NCBI RefSeq assembly: GCF_014647675.1
Contig: NZ_BMPQ01000001.1
Span: forward strand, 125,349-189,348
Origin: Streptomyces flaveus
Lineage (GTDB): Bacteria; Actinomycetota; Actinomycetes; Streptomycetales; Streptomycetaceae
Length of the DNA stretch: 64,000 nucleotides
Reading direction: 5' to 3'
Position 1 is the stretch's first letter; every line of letters starts with the position of its first letter. The notes under the pieces were generated by a model. The model did no database searches. It saw only the letters and a program-made list of their open reading frames with translations, and had not been told where the DNA came from. A program made the translations under genes and the position numbers. Shown here in pieces: positions 50,946 to 60,307 of the stretch.

Positions 50946-53591
50946 TCAGACGCCCGCCACCCACAGGCGGTCCCCCTCTCCGGCAACGGCCATCGCCCCG
51001 TCCTCGTCCGTACGCAGCACGGTGGCACCCCCGGCACGCAGCGCCGCCACCGTGCTCGGTGCCGGATGTCCGTACGGGTTGTCCGCGCCGCATGAAATGA
51101 GCGCCAGGCGTGGTGCCGCCCGGCGTATGAGCTCCGGGTCCTGGTAGGCCGAGCCGTGATGGGCGACCTTGAGGACGTCCACGCCTCCCAGTTCGGCGCC
51201 GGCCGGGGATCTCAACAAGGCCTGCTGGGCGGGTGGTTCGAGGTCGCCGAGCAGGAGCAGGGTCAGCCCGGCCGACCGTACGAACAGGGTGACGCTGGCA
51301 TCGTTCGGGCCCTCCGGAGTCGGGGCCGGGCGCGGCGGCGGCCACAACACTCGCCAGTCGAGCGCCCCCGTACGCCGCCGCTCCCCCGCCACCGCCCGGG
51401 TCACCGGGATACGTCGGGCCGCCGCCTGCCGGTGCACGAACTCCGCCTGGTCCAGCGGCTCTTCGAAGCCCGTCGCCTCGATCGCGCCCACCGAACGCCC
51501 GCGCAGCACGCCCGGCAGCCCCGCCACATGGTCCGCGTGGAAGTGGGTCAGCACGACGAGGGGGATCCGGGTGATGCCCAGCGTGCGCAGGCATTGGTCG
51601 ATGAGGACCGGGTCGGGGCCCGCGTCGACCACCACACCGGCGCCGTCGTCCGCCGCGAGCACCATCGCGTCGCCCTGTCCCACGTCGCACATCGCGAACC
51701 GCCAGCCCGGTGGCGGCCACCCCGTGATCACCCGGGTGAGCGGCGCCGGCTGCACCAGCACCAGCAGGAGCAGCACTACGCAGGCACCGCTCAGCCAGGG
51801 GTGCCTCAGGAGTCTCCGGCCGATGAGTACGAGCAGCACGGTCACGCAGGCGAGCAGCAGCGCGCCCGGCCAGCTGTCCGGCCAGTCCACGCCGGCGCCG
51901 GGCAGGGCGGCTCCGGTGCGGGCGATGTCCGCGATCCAGCCCGCCGGCCAACTCGCGCACCACGCCAGCGCCTTGGCGACCGGCATCGCCCACAGGGCCG
52001 TGGTCAGCGTCGCGAAGCCCAGCACCGTGGCGGGCGCGACCGCGAACTCCGCGAGCAGATTGCACGGCACCGCCACCAGGCTCACCCGAGCCGAGAGGAC
52101 GACGACAACGGGCGCGCACACGGCCTGCGCCGCGCCCGCCGCGGCCAACGCCTCGGCGAGCCGCGGTGGGACCCGCCGCCTCTGGAGTGCGGCGCTCCAC
52201 CTCGGGGCCAGGGTGAGCAGGGCGCCGGTCGCGAGTACGGAGAGCAGGAAGCCGTAACTCCGGGACAGCCAGGGGTCGTACAGCACCAGCAGCAGGACCG
52301 CCGTGGCCAGCGCCGGAATCAGCGACCTGCGGCGGCCGGTGGCGATGGCCAGCAACGCGATCGATCCGCAGGCCGCGGCCCGCAGCACACTCGGGTCCGG
52401 CCGGCACACGATGACGAAGCCGAGCGAGAGCGTGCCACCGAGTACGGCGGTCGCCCGCAGCGGGATGCCGAGTCTGGGGGCGAGGCCTCTGCGCTCGGCG
52501 TGCTGTGCACGACCCGGCGGTCCGATGAGCAGGGCGAGCAAGATCGTGAAATTGGCCCCGCTGACGGCCAGAAGGTGAGTGAGATCGGTCGCCTTGAACG
52601 CCTCGTCCAGCTCCGGCGTGATCCGCGAGGTGTCCCCCACCACCAGTCCCGGCAGCAACGCCCGCGCATCCGGCTCCAGCCCCTCGGTCGCCGCACGCAG
52701 CCCACCGCGCAGCTCCCCCGCGAACCGCTGCGCCCCCGACGGCTCCTCCACCACCTGCGGCGGCCCACTGTCCTGCACCCGCAACACTGCTGCGACCCGC
52801 CCTCCATCTCCCAACTCAGGCACGACCCGCGCCGCCACGCGCACCTTCGTGGAGGGCAGGAGGGAGAGCCAGGGCGAGCCGTGCGCCTTCCCGGAAGGGG
52901 CGCCGGATTCCGGTCCCGCCCCGGAACTGTCGCCGGACACCGCGGATTCCGAACCCGGCGACACGATCACCAGTACCGGTGTCCGCGTCGCCGTCACCGT
53001 CCCGTCCTGCTGCTCGATACGGCGGACCTCGGCGTTGAGCAGTACGGCGGTCGGGACGGCGTGGGCTCCCCTGATCCGCGGGCGGGTGAGCCGGGGGTCC
53101 GAGGTGACCACCACGTCGGCGGCCACCTCGGCGTACTGGCGCGCCAACTCAGGTACGGGGCCACGGCGCAGGTCCGCCCCGTGCAGCCCGCCGGAGGCAG
53201 CCGCTGCGGCCACGCAGAGCAGCACGGCGGCGACGGAGGCCTTCGGCCAGGTACGCCACAGGAGCCGCCGGGCGCGGTTGGGCTCCACCCCGCCATGTGT
53301 GTACTCCGGCTCACCGCGACTGCGCCTCCGGCCCGTGACCAGTAACGCGCCTGCCACGACCAGGCAGACGACCACCACACCGATGGTCCAGCCCGGTGAC
53401 GCGCCCAGCGTCAGTGCCGCCGTCACCCATGCCGCCAGGGCGGGCGGCACCAACCGCAGGTCGGTCGGCCCCTCTTGACGAGGACGCGCGGCACCGCGCG
53501 GGTTCCCGGAGGCGGCGTGCACGGCCGGGCGGTCGGGCACGGCGGAATCGGGCACGGCGCGGCTGGGCGCTTGAACCTCCGGCCCGTTCAT
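50946..53591 (-). CDS. comEC: ComEC/Rec2 DNA-uptake channel protein
   Basis: 881 aa. The N-terminal DUF4131 region, a central Competence domain with many hydrophobic helices, and a C-terminal metallo-beta-lactamase domain (LTHFHADHVAGLPG, VDAGPDPVLIDQ) are in the standard order. It forms the membrane channel of the natural-competence machinery; in Streptomyces no competence is known, so its job may differ. The ATG overlaps the comEA stop by 4 nt (ATGA). Confidence 0.94.
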   Translation of the reverse strand: MNGPEVQAPSRAVPDSAVPDRPAVHAASGNPRGAARPRQEGPTDLRLVPPALAAWVTAALTLGASPGWTIGVVVVCLVVAGALLVTGRRRSRGEPEYTHGGVEPNRARRLLWRTWPKASVAAVLLCVAAAAASGGLHGADLRRGPVPELARQYAEVAADVVVTSDPRLTRPRIRGAHAVPTAVLLNAEVRRIEQQDGTVTATRTPVLVIVSPGSESAVSGDSSGAGPESGAPSGKAHGSPWLSLLPSTKVRVAARVVPELGDGGRVAAVLRVQDSGPPQVVEEPSGAQRFAGELRGGLRAATEGLEPDARALLPGLVVGDTSRITPELDEAFKATDLTHLLAVSGANFTILLALLIGPPGRAQHAERRGLAPRLGIPLRATAVLGGTLSLGFVIVCRPDPSVLRAAACGSIALLAIATGRRRSLIPALATAVLLLVLYDPWLSRSYGFLLSVLATGALLTLAPRWSAALQRRRVPPRLAEALAAAGAAQAVCAPVVVVLSARVSLVAVPCNLLAEFAVAPATVLGFATLTTALWAMPVAKALAWCASWPAGWIADIARTGAALPGAGVDWPDSWPGALLLACVTVLLVLIGRRLLRHPWLSGACVVLLLLVLVQPAPLTRVITGWPPPGWRFAMCDVGQGDAMVLAADDGAGVVVDAGPDPVLIDQCLRTLGITRIPLVVLTHFHADHVAGLPGVLRGRSVGAIEATGFEEPLDQAEFVHRQAAARRIPVTRAVAGERRRTGALDWRVLWPPPRPAPTPEGPNDASVTLFVRSAGLTLLLLGDLEPPAQQALLRSPAGAELGGVDVLKVAHHGSAYQDPELIRRAAPRLALISCGADNPYGHPAPSTVAALRAGGATVLRTDEDGAMAVAGEGDRLWVAGV

Positions 53592-54691
53592 GGTCGTACG
53601 AGATTCTGCAGATCGGCGAAACGACGATCACCAATGCCGTTCACTTCCCGGAGTTCGTCGACCGAGCGGAAACCGCCGTGCTGCGTGCGGTAGTCGATGA
53701 TGTGCTGGGCCAGCACCGGGCCGACGCCCGGCAATGTGTCGAGCTGCTCAAGGGTGGCCGTATTGAGGGCGACCGGAGCGGCCGCACCGGCGGCGGCTCC
53801 CCCGGGGCCCACAGCGCCCGAGGCACCAGCAGCTCCAGCGGCGCCCGTGCCTCCGGTCACGCCAACTCCCGCCCCGACAGGCGGAGCGCCGACCACCACC
53901 TGCTCACCGTCCACAAGAAGCCGGGCGCGGTTCAGCCCCACGGTGTCCGTGCCCGGGCGCACTCCTCCGGCGGCCCGCAGCGCATCCGCGACCCGGGAAC
54001 CGGCCGGCAGCCGGTGGATACCGGGTTCGCGCACCTTGCCGCTGACGTCCACCACGATCGTGGTGCCGGCCGCACCCACGGGGTCCCGCGCGGCTGTTGA
54101 GGATCCGGGTGCCACCGCCGCTTCCTCATGCGGAGCCGGGGGTGCCGCCCGCACCACCTCCGGTGGACGCACGGGCTGGGTCCGGCCCGACCAGAAGTGC
54201 TGACCGGCGAAGACGGCGGCCACCACAAGCACCGCCGAGAGCGCGACCACGCTCTTCCGCTCCAGCCCGCATCTCGACTGCAGCCACAACGGCATCCGCT
54301 CCCGCACAGCAAGCCCAACCCGCTCCCGCCACGCGGTTTCAGCTCCGGCCAGAGCGTCGGCCCCGCCCTCGTGCCTGCCCGCCTCGGCGCCGGCGGCCCC
54401 AACCGCGTCGCCGCCAACCGCCCGGTCGCGATGGGCCACACGCGTCCTCGGACCACCGTCGGGCGGCGGCCCATACCCCAACCCCCGTCGCTCTCCCGCC
54501 CGTTCGGCGAAGATCGCCTCCGCGCGCAGGCGGAGCGCCTCCGCCGAGGCCTGGTGGCGGCGGACCCTGCTTCGGTAAGGGCGGCGGCGGTGCCGGATGC
54601 GGCCGTCGGAGACGGGGCCGCGGCCCGGGCCACTGGTAGCGGTCGTTGTCCGTGAAGCTGATCGAAGTGCCATGCGACGAGAATCGGGCAC
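53588..54691 (-). CDS. comEA: ComEA-type DNA-binding protein
   Basis: 367 aa. A long cytoplasmic Arg-rich N-terminus (about 145 residues) is followed by one transmembrane helix (SVVALSAVLVVAAVFAGQHF). An extracytoplasmic SLBB segment (VVDVSGKVREPGIHRLPAGS), an Ala/Gly linker and a C-terminal helix-hairpin-helix pair (LNTATLEQLDTLPGVGPVLA) come next. ComEA binds double-stranded DNA and passes it to ComEC. The GTG start has GAGGG upstream; an ATG 18 nt later is possible. It is the first gene of the comEA-comEC pair. Confidence 0.93.
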   Translation of the reverse strand: MPDSRRMALRSASRTTTATSGPGRGPVSDGRIRHRRRPYRSRVRRHQASAEALRLRAEAIFAERAGERRGLGYGPPPDGGPRTRVAHRDRAVGGDAVGAAGAEAGRHEGGADALAGAETAWRERVGLAVRERMPLWLQSRCGLERKSVVALSAVLVVAAVFAGQHFWSGRTQPVRPPEVVRAAPPAPHEEAAVAPGSSTAARDPVGAAGTTIVVDVSGKVREPGIHRLPAGSRVADALRAAGGVRPGTDTVGLNRARLLVDGEQVVVGAPPVGAGVGVTGGTGAAGAAGASGAVGPGGAAAGAAAPVALNTATLEQLDTLPGVGPVLAQHIIDYRTQHGGFRSVDELREVNGIGDRRFADLQNLVRP

Positions 54692-54742
54692 GACGACGCC
54701 CTCGCGATGATCTTGCTCAATTCCCGTGGATTACCACCCAGT

Positions 54743-54751
54743 TGTGGATAA
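54743..54751 (-). promoter_or_regulatory. Consensus DnaA box upstream of comEA
   Basis: TTATCCACA on the minus strand, a perfect 9-mer, 52 nt before the comEA start. It is a lone box; function is speculative. Confidence 0.4.
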
Positions 54752-54862
54752 CTCCGTCACTCGCACGAGGCGCCTGACGGGGCGCCCGACACGGGCCCGA
54801 CGAAGTGCCCACGCACCCAGCGCACGACTCCTCCACACGAACCACACACTTTGCGAGATACA

Positions 54863-54893
54863 TCACAGTGAAAAACTTCACCGACCACTGTGA
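54863..54893. promoter_or_regulatory. Inverted repeat between DegV and comEA genes
   Basis: TCACAGTG, 15 nt, CACTGTGA, a perfect 8-bp inverted repeat directly after the DegV stop in an AT-richer 205-bp region. It may be a terminator for degV or an operator for comEA. Confidence 0.4.
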
Positions 54894-54896
54894 AAC

Positions 54897-55742
54897 TCAC
54901 CGAGGCGAGACCACAGCCCCCAGCAGCCCGGGCCCGGTATGCGCCCCGATGACCGCACCGACCTCGCTCACATGCAGATCGGCCAACCCCGGCACCCGCG
55001 CCCGCAACCGTTCCGCAAGCGCCGACGCGCGCTCAGGCGCGGCGAGATGATGGACCGCGATGTCTACCTGGGCACTCCCCGCCCGACCGGCCACAATCTC
55101 CTCGAGGCGGGCGATCGCCCTCGACGCGGTCCGCACCTTCTCCAGCAGTTCGATCCGGCCGCCGTCGAGCTCCAGCAGCGGTTTCACCGCCAGCGCGGAC
55201 CCGAACAGGGCCTGCGCCGCCCCGATCCGGCCGCCCCGGCGCAGATAGTCCAGCGTGTCGACGTAGAAGTACGCGGACGTGCCGGCGGCCCGCTTCTCCG
55301 CCGCGGTCACCGCCTCGTCGATCGTGCCGTCCGCCTCCGCGGACTCGGCCGCGGCCAGGGCGCAGAAGCCGAGAGCCATGGCGACCATGCCCGTGTCCAC
55401 GACCCGTACGGGCACCGGAGCCTCGCGCGAGGCGAGGACCGCCGCGTCGTACGTACCCGAGAACTCGGCGGACAGATGCAGCGAGACGATGCCGGTGGCG
55501 CCCGACTCGGCGACCTTGCGGTAGGTCTCGGCGAAGACCTCGGGGCTGGGCCGGGACGTGGTGACGGGGCGTCGCTTCTGCAGCGCCTGTGCCAGCGAGC
55601 GGGCCGAGATCTCGGTGCCCTCTTCGAGCGCCTGGTCACCGAGCACCACGGTCAGGGGCACCGCAGTGATGCCGTGGCGCTCCATCGTCCGCGGCGGCAG
55701 GTAGGCCGTTGAATCGGTGACGATCGCGACATGGCGGGACAT
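54897..55742 (-). CDS. DegV family fatty-acid-binding protein
   Basis: 281 aa. The N-terminal VAIVTDSTAYLPPRTMERHG, the S-x-G motif in VVDTGMVAM and the C-terminal IAVHHLAAPERASALAER are typical of DegV/FakB proteins. These bind a fatty acid and present it to a FakA kinase; the kinase is not in this window. The ATG is preceded by GGAGATTACC. It stands alone between a repeat and comEA. Confidence 0.93.
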   Translation of the reverse strand: MSRHVAIVTDSTAYLPPRTMERHGITAVPLTVVLGDQALEEGTEISARSLAQALQKRRPVTTSRPSPEVFAETYRKVAESGATGIVSLHLSAEFSGTYDAAVLASREAPVPVRVVDTGMVAMALGFCALAAAESAEADGTIDEAVTAAEKRAAGTSAYFYVDTLDYLRRGGRIGAAQALFGSALAVKPLLELDGGRIELLEKVRTASRAIARLEEIVAGRAGSAQVDIAVHHLAAPERASALAERLRARVPGLADLHVSEVGAVIGAHTGPGLLGAVVSPR

Positions 55743-55811
55743 GATCTGGAGATTACCCGCAGGAACCCGCGGACGGCAGCCCGGCACCAAGCGCTCCGCT
55801 GGAAGGGGCGG

Positions 55812-55985
55812 TTCGAAGCTGCGGGTTCGTTGTGGCTGGTCGCTCCCCCACTCTCGGCTCCTCCCCCAGTGCCTTAAGGGCCTGGGGGGACCCCCAGAGC
55901 GGGGGGACCCCCATCGCGGCGGAGCCGCACATTGATACAGCCCCGCGCCCCTAAGAGGCCTGCGGCCTCCCTGGGGGCGCGGTAC
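55812..55985. repeat. Dispersed intergenic repeat, reversed copy
   Basis: The same blocks appear in the opposite orientation: CTCCCCCACTCTCGGCTC, GGGGGGACCCCCATCGCGGC, GGAGCCGCACATTGATACAG and CCCCGCGCCCCTAAGAG. It fills the gap between the DegV gene and the coiled-coil protein gene. Confidence 0.75.
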
Positions 55986-56064
55986 CGCACCGGACTTCGC
56001 CAAGGCCGCTTCGGCGCCTGCCGCTGCCGAATCGGCCGGATCTCCTCGCGTTCCGGGCTCAAGT

Positions 56065-56853
56065 TCAAGTCGTGCTCTCCGGACGGGGTTTCTTCTCCCA
56101 GGGGTAGGTAGGCCGCGCTGCCGGCGGGGTGATGGCGGGCCGGGTGGGCGTGGGCTCCTCCGCGGCGGCCTCCTCGGCGGTGCGCGACGGCGCCGTGTCC
56201 GGCCAGGTCTGCTGGTCGCCCGCGGCGGCCGGTGCCTCCGGCCACGGGGGCGGCGGCGATGGGGGTCCCCCCTCGCGAGCGGAGCCGAGCGTGGGGGAGG
56301 GCGCCGGCTCCTTCGTCCAGTGCCGCAACGCGCCCGCCTCCATGTCTATCTGCTGGCTCAGTGAGTCCAGGTCGTCGCCCGCGAACCGCCGGGCCCGGTC
56401 GCGCGCCGCCGACCGCAGGGCGTCGGCCGACTTCGTGATCTGCTCCGTACGCTCCCGCAGCTTAGGCAGCTGTTCGACGAGGTGGGCCCTGTTCGGCTCG
56501 CGCTCCAGTCGCTTCATGTCGGCGTCCAGTTCGTGGCCGTGTGCGCTGAGTCGCTGGAAGAGGGCCAGGGACTCCTTCAGTGACTCGTCCTCGCCCACGC
56601 TCGCCTGCAGCGCGTCCTGGGTGGCACGCATCGACGTCCGCAAGGAGAGCCGCAGTTGGGCCAGCTCACCGAGCACTCCCGGCTGTGCGAGGGTCTTCGC
56701 CCTGAGCGTGGAGTCCTCCACCGTGCGGCGGGCCTGGGCGACGGTGCGGTCCACTCCGCGCTTGGCGGCGCCGACCGCCTTCACCGTCGCATACGTCCCC
56801 AGGACCACGAACAGCACGAAGATCAGCGCCACGATTGCTGCCACGGCTTCCAT
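56065..56853 (-). CDS. Membrane-anchored coiled-coil protein with Pro-rich tail
   Basis: 262 aa. One N-terminal transmembrane helix (AAIVALIFVLFVVLGTYATV) is followed by a long helical segment (about residues 30-175) rich in heptads (TVEDSTLRAKTLAQPGVLGE..., LVEQLPKLRERTEQITKSAD). A disordered Pro/Ala/Glu tail ends TYPWEKKPRPESTT. Residues about 184-199 (PSPTLGSAREGGPPSP) are encoded by a copy of the genome's intergenic repeat, inserted in frame. The ATG has GAGAGGAAC upstream. The general layout suggests a cell-envelope or division-associated scaffold. No family is recognised. Confidence 0.75.
   Translation of the reverse strand: MEAVAAIVALIFVLFVVLGTYATVKAVGAAKRGVDRTVAQARRTVEDSTLRAKTLAQPGVLGELAQLRLSLRTSMRATQDALQASVGEDESLKESLALFQRLSAHGHELDADMKRLEREPNRAHLVEQLPKLRERTEQITKSADALRSAARDRARRFAGDDLDSLSQQIDMEAGALRHWTKEPAPSPTLGSAREGGPPSPPPPWPEAPAAAGDQQTWPDTAPSRTAEEAAAEEPTPTRPAITPPAARPTYPWEKKPRPESTT
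56258..56302. repeat. Intergenic repeat copy inside a coding region
   Basis: GATGGGGGTCCCCCCTCGCG followed by AGCGGAGCCGAGCGTGGGGG matches the 44.4-44.6 kb and 55.9 kb copies, but lies inside the membrane coiled-coil gene and keeps the frame open. Confidence 0.85.
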
Positions 56854-57011
56854 GACGATGTTCCTCTCGGGTCCTGCTTGTCGGTCTTGTCTGTACCGCT
56901 TCCAGGTCCTGCTTGAAGTGCCTGCGGGCTCTTCCACGGTAAACGGAAAAGGCAGGCCGAGGGTTCCAGCGGAACCCCCAACCTGCCCGTAGGGGACTAC
57001 CCCGACCCGCG

Positions 57012-59888
57012 TTACGCAGGAACGATGTTCACCAGCTTCGGCGCCCGCACGATCACCTTGCGGATCCCCGCGCCGTCCAGCGCCGCCACGACCTTGTCGT
57101 CACCCAGCGCCGCCTTCTCCAGCTCCTCGTCGGAGATCGACGGGGACACCTCCAGGCGCGCCTTGACCTTGCCCTTGACCTGCACGACACAGGTCACGGT
57201 CTCGTCCACGACATACGCCGGGTCGGCCACCGGGAAGTCCTGGTGGACGACCGAGTCGGTGTGCCCCAGCTTGCGCCACAGTTCCTCGGCGATGTGCGGG
57301 GCCAGCGGCGCGACCAGCAGCACCAGGGACTCGGCGACCGTACGCGCGACCGGGCCCCCCGTCTTCGTCAGGTGGTTGTTCAGCTCGGTGACCTTGGCGA
57401 TGGCGGTGTTGAAGCGCAGGCCCTCCAGGTCCTGGCGTACGCCGTCGATCGCCTTGTGCAGGGCACGCAGCGTGGCCTCGTCCGGCTCGCCGTCCACGAC
57501 CGTCACCGCGCCGGTGGCCTCGTCCACGACGTTGCGCCACAGCCGCTGCAGCAGCCGGAACTGGCCCACCACCGCGCGCGTGTCCCACGGCCGCGACACG
57601 TCCAGGGGGCCCATCGCCATCTCGTACAGACGCAGCGTGTCCGCCCCGTACTCGGCGCTGATCTCGTCCGGAGTGACCGCGTTCTTCAGGGACTTGCCCA
57701 TCTTGCCCAGCAGCCGGGTGACCTTCTCGCCCTCGTAGTAGTACGCGCCGTCGCGCTCCTCCACATCGGCGGCGGGCACCGCGATGCCCCGGCTGTCGCG
57801 GTAGACGAAGGCCTGGATCATGCCCTGGTTGTACAGCTTGTGGAACGGCTCGGCCGACGAGACGTGCCCCAGGTCGTACAGGACCTTGGACCAGAAGCGC
57901 GCGTACAGCAGGTGCAGTACGGCGTGCTCCGCGCCGCCCACGTACAGGTCGACGCCGCCGTGCGGCATGCCGTCGCGCGGGCCCATCCAGTAGCGCTCGT
58001 TCTCCGGGTCGACCAGCTTCTCGGAGTTGTGCGGGTCCAGGTAGCGCAGCTCGTACCAGCAGGAACCGGCCCAGTTGGGCATGGTGTTGGTCTCACGGCG
58101 GTACTTGCGCGGGCCGCGGCCGTCGCCCAGGTCCAGGGTGACGTTCACCCAGTCCTGGTTGCGGGACAGCGGGGTCTCCGGCTCGGTGTTCGCGTCGTCC
58201 GGGTCGAAGGTGCGCGGCGAGTAGTCCTCGACCTCCGGCAGCTCCAGGGGCAGCATCGACTCGGGCAGCGGGTGGGCGATGCCCTCCTCGTCGTAGACGA
58301 TCGGGAAGGGCTCGCCCCAGTAGCGCTGGCGGCTGAACAGCCAGTCGCGCAGGCGGAAGTTGACGGTGCCCTCGCCGATGCCCCTGCGCTCCAGCCACTC
58401 GGTGATGCGGGCCTTGGCCTCGACGACGCCCAGGCCGTCCAGGGAGACGTCCTCACCGGAGGAGTTCACGATCTTCGCGTCGTACGAGACGAACGCGTCG
58501 TCCCAGGTCGACGGGTCCGTGCCCCGGTCGTCGTTGGGCTCGACCACGCAGCGGATCGGCAGCTCGAAGGCGCGCGCGAACGCGAAGTCGCGGGTGTCGT
58601 GCGCCGGGACGGCCATGATCGCGCCGGTGCCGTAGCCCATCAGTACGTAGTCGGCGATGAAGACGGGCACCTGTTCGCCGCTGACCGGGTTGGTGGCGTA
58701 CGAGCCGGTGAAGACGCCGGTCTTGTCCTTGGCCTCGGCCTGCCGCTCGACGTCGGACTTGGAGGCGGCCTGCGCGCGGTAGGCGGCGACGGCCTCGGCC
58801 GGGGTCGCGTGGCCGCCGGTCCACACCTCGTGCGTGCCCTCGGGCCATTCCTGGGGCGTGAACTTCTCGACCAGCGGGTGCTCGGGGGCCAGCACCATGT
58901 AGGTCGCGCCGAACAGGGTGTCCTGGCGCGTGGTGAAGACCGTGATGTTCTCGCCGTCGATCGGGAAGTCGACGCGGGCGCCCTCGGAGCGGCCGATCCA
59001 GTTGCGCTGCTGCAGCTTGATGGCCTCGGGCCAGTCCAGCTCCTCCAGGTCGTCCAGCAGCCGGTCGGCGTACGCGGTGATGCGCATGTTCCACTGGCGC
59101 AGCTTGGCCTTGAAGACGGGGAAGTTGCCGCGCTCGGAGCGGCCGTCCGCGGTCACCTCCTCGTTCGCCAGTACGGTGCCCAGGCCGGGGCACCAGTTGA
59201 CGGGCGCGTCGGAGGCGTACGCCAGCCGGAACCCGCTCAGGACGTCAGCGCGCTCGGTGGCCGTCAGCTCATTCCAGGAACGCCCACCGGGCACCGCTCG
59301 CTCGCCGCTCTCGAACCGGTCGACCAGCTCGGCGATCGGGCGGGCCTTCTTCGCCTCGTCGTCGTACCAGGAGTTGAAGATCTGCAGGAAGATCCACTGG
59401 GTCCACTTGTAGTAGTCCGGGTCGATCGTCGCGAACGACCTGCGGTTGTCGTGGCCCAGGCCCAGCCGGCGCAGCTGCACCTGCATGTTCTTCATGTTGG
59501 CTTCGGTGGACGCGCGCGGGTGTGTGCCGGTCTGCACGGCGTACTGCTCGGCGGGCAGGCCGAAGGCGTCGAAGCCCAGGGTGTGCAGGACGTTGTGGCC
59601 GGTCATGCGCTGGTACCGGGCGTACACATCGGTGGCGATGTAGCCCAGGGGATGGCCGACGTGCAGGCCCGCACCGGAGGGGTACGGGAACATGTCCATG
59701 ATGAACTTCTTGGGCTTGGCCACCCGGGCGGGGTCAGCGGCCAGGTCGCCGGTGGGGTTGGGCGCCGCGTAAGTGGCGTTCGCCTCCCAGAAGTCCTGCC
59801 AGCGTGCCTCGATCTCGTTGGCCATGGCGGCCGTGTAGCGGTGCGGCGCCACCACCTCGGAGGCAGCGGCGGGGTTCGTCTCGCTCAT
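57012..59888 (-). CDS. leuS: Leucyl-tRNA synthetase
   Basis: 958 aa. Class I synthetase; the HIGH-equivalent motif lies in [15 protein letters not shown], the KMSKS-equivalent in [11 protein letters not shown], and the CP1 editing domain (about residues 240-430) with [12 protein letters not shown] is complete. It charges tRNA-Leu with leucine and edits mischarged isoleucine and norvaline. The start is [21 protein letters not shown] leucine-rich leader peptide and a terminator hairpin lie upstream, so the gene is controlled by attenuation. Confidence 0.97.
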   Translation of the reverse strand: MSETNPAAASEVVAPHRYTAAMANEIEARWQDFWEANATYAAPNPTGDLAADPARVAKPKKFIMDMFPYPSGAGLHVGHPLGYIATDVYARYQRMTGHNVLHTLGFDAFGLPAEQYAVQTGTHPRASTEANMKNMQVQLRRLGLGHDNRRSFATIDPDYYKWTQWIFLQIFNSWYDDEAKKARPIAELVDRFESGERAVPGGRSWNELTATERADVLSGFRLAYASDAPVNWCPGLGTVLANEEVTADGRSERGNFPVFKAKLRQWNMRITAYADRLLDDLEELDWPEAIKLQQRNWIGRSEGARVDFPIDGENITVFTTRQDTLFGATYMVLAPEHPLVEKFTPQEWPEGTHEVWTGGHATPAEAVAAYRAQAASKSDVERQAEAKDKTGVFTGSYATNPVSGEQVPVFIADYVLMGYGTGAIMAVPAHDTRDFAFARAFELPIRCVVEPNDDRGTDPSTWDDAFVSYDAKIVNSSGEDVSLDGLGVVEAKARITEWLERRGIGEGTVNFRLRDWLFSRQRYWGEPFPIVYDEEGIAHPLPESMLPLELPEVEDYSPRTFDPDDANTEPETPLSRNQDWVNVTLDLGDGRGPRKYRRETNTMPNWAGSCWYELRYLDPHNSEKLVDPENERYWMGPRDGMPHGGVDLYVGGAEHAVLHLLYARFWSKVLYDLGHVSSAEPFHKLYNQGMIQAFVYRDSRGIAVPAADVEERDGAYYYEGEKVTRLLGKMGKSLKNAVTPDEISAEYGADTLRLYEMAMGPLDVSRPWDTRAVVGQFRLLQRLWRNVVDEATGAVTVVDGEPDEATLRALHKAIDGVRQDLEGLRFNTAIAKVTELNNHLTKTGGPVARTVAESLVLLVAPLAPHIAEELWRKLGHTDSVVHQDFPVADPAYVVDETVTCVVQVKGKVKARLEVSPSISDEELEKAALGDDKVVAALDGAGIRKVIVRAPKLVNIVPA

Positions 59889-59932
59889 GATCCTCAAAGC
59901 TCCATCGATCGTCTCTGCCAGCGGCTTGGGAA

Positions 59933-59960
59933 ATGAAAAAGCCCCTCGCACAGGAGGGGT
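59933..59960 (-). terminator. leuS attenuator terminator
   Basis: CCCCTCCTGTGCGAGGGGCT then TTTTCA: a 6-bp GC stem (CCCCTC/GAGGGG) followed by a U-run, 45 nt upstream of leuS and downstream of its leader peptide, a classic intrinsic terminator. Confidence 0.85.
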
Positions 59961-60005
59961 CGCCGCGCTGAGTCCGGCCACGAATTCGTCGAGGGCCGGT
60001 ACGGG

Positions 60006-60044
60006 TCAGCGCGGCTCGCTAAGCAGAAGGCGTACGGCACGCAT
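60006..60044 (-). CDS. leuS leader peptide
   Basis: 12-aa peptide MRAVRLLLSEPR with three consecutive Leu codons (CTT CTG CTT), ending TGA. A possible -10 box TACCCT lies 6 nt before its ATG, so it is likely translated from a near-leaderless transcript. Confidence 0.88.
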   Translation of the reverse strand: MRAVRLLLSEPR

Positions 60045-60172
60045 GGCGTCAGGGTACCGCAGCCGCCGAGTGGGCCGCGACGGAGATTTCGGGGGCACAT
60101 GACACGGCGTGCCACACTCTTGTTGCGGCACCCAAAGCTGAACAAAGGTCAAGGGTTACTCGGCGTAAGGGA

Positions 60173-60210
60173 ATCTAAGGGACATCACAACTCCCTCAGG
60201 ACCCTTAGAT
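60173..60210. promoter_or_regulatory. AT-rich inverted repeat upstream of the redox operon
   Basis: ATCTAAGGG, 20 nt, CCCTTAGAT, a perfect 9-bp inverted repeat 97 nt before the 39-aa ORF. A possible -10 box TAGAGT follows at 60257-60262. A candidate operator for the downstream operon. Confidence 0.45.
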
Positions 60211-60307
60211 AACAGCGCAATAACTCAAACCTCGTACCCCTCGGTATGTCTCGGCCTAGAGTGCGGCATCGGGACCGCTTCCCCGAACTGTTTGGGAGAC
60301 ACCCCCC

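Larger units (their letters stand above)
59889..60044 (-). promoter_or_regulatory. leuS attenuator
   Basis: Order: leader peptide, a perfect 10-bp stem (GCCGCGCTGA at the leader's 3' end with TCAGCGCGGC just before the terminator), a second stem CCGGCC/GGCCGG nested inside it, then the terminator hairpin. The outer stem includes the leader stop codon, so ribosome position on the Leu codons decides which structures form. Comparative work predicted such attenuators for leuS in some Streptomyces. Confidence 0.85.

Noticed and set aside
51156..53345. 729-codon plus-strand frame opposite comEC
   Set aside because: Shadow of comEC; product is Arg/Gln/Gly-rich without domains.
57243..59936. 897-codon plus-strand frame opposite leuS
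   Set aside because: Shadow of leuS, composition dominated by Val/Gly/Leu/Arg/Asp from reversed codons.
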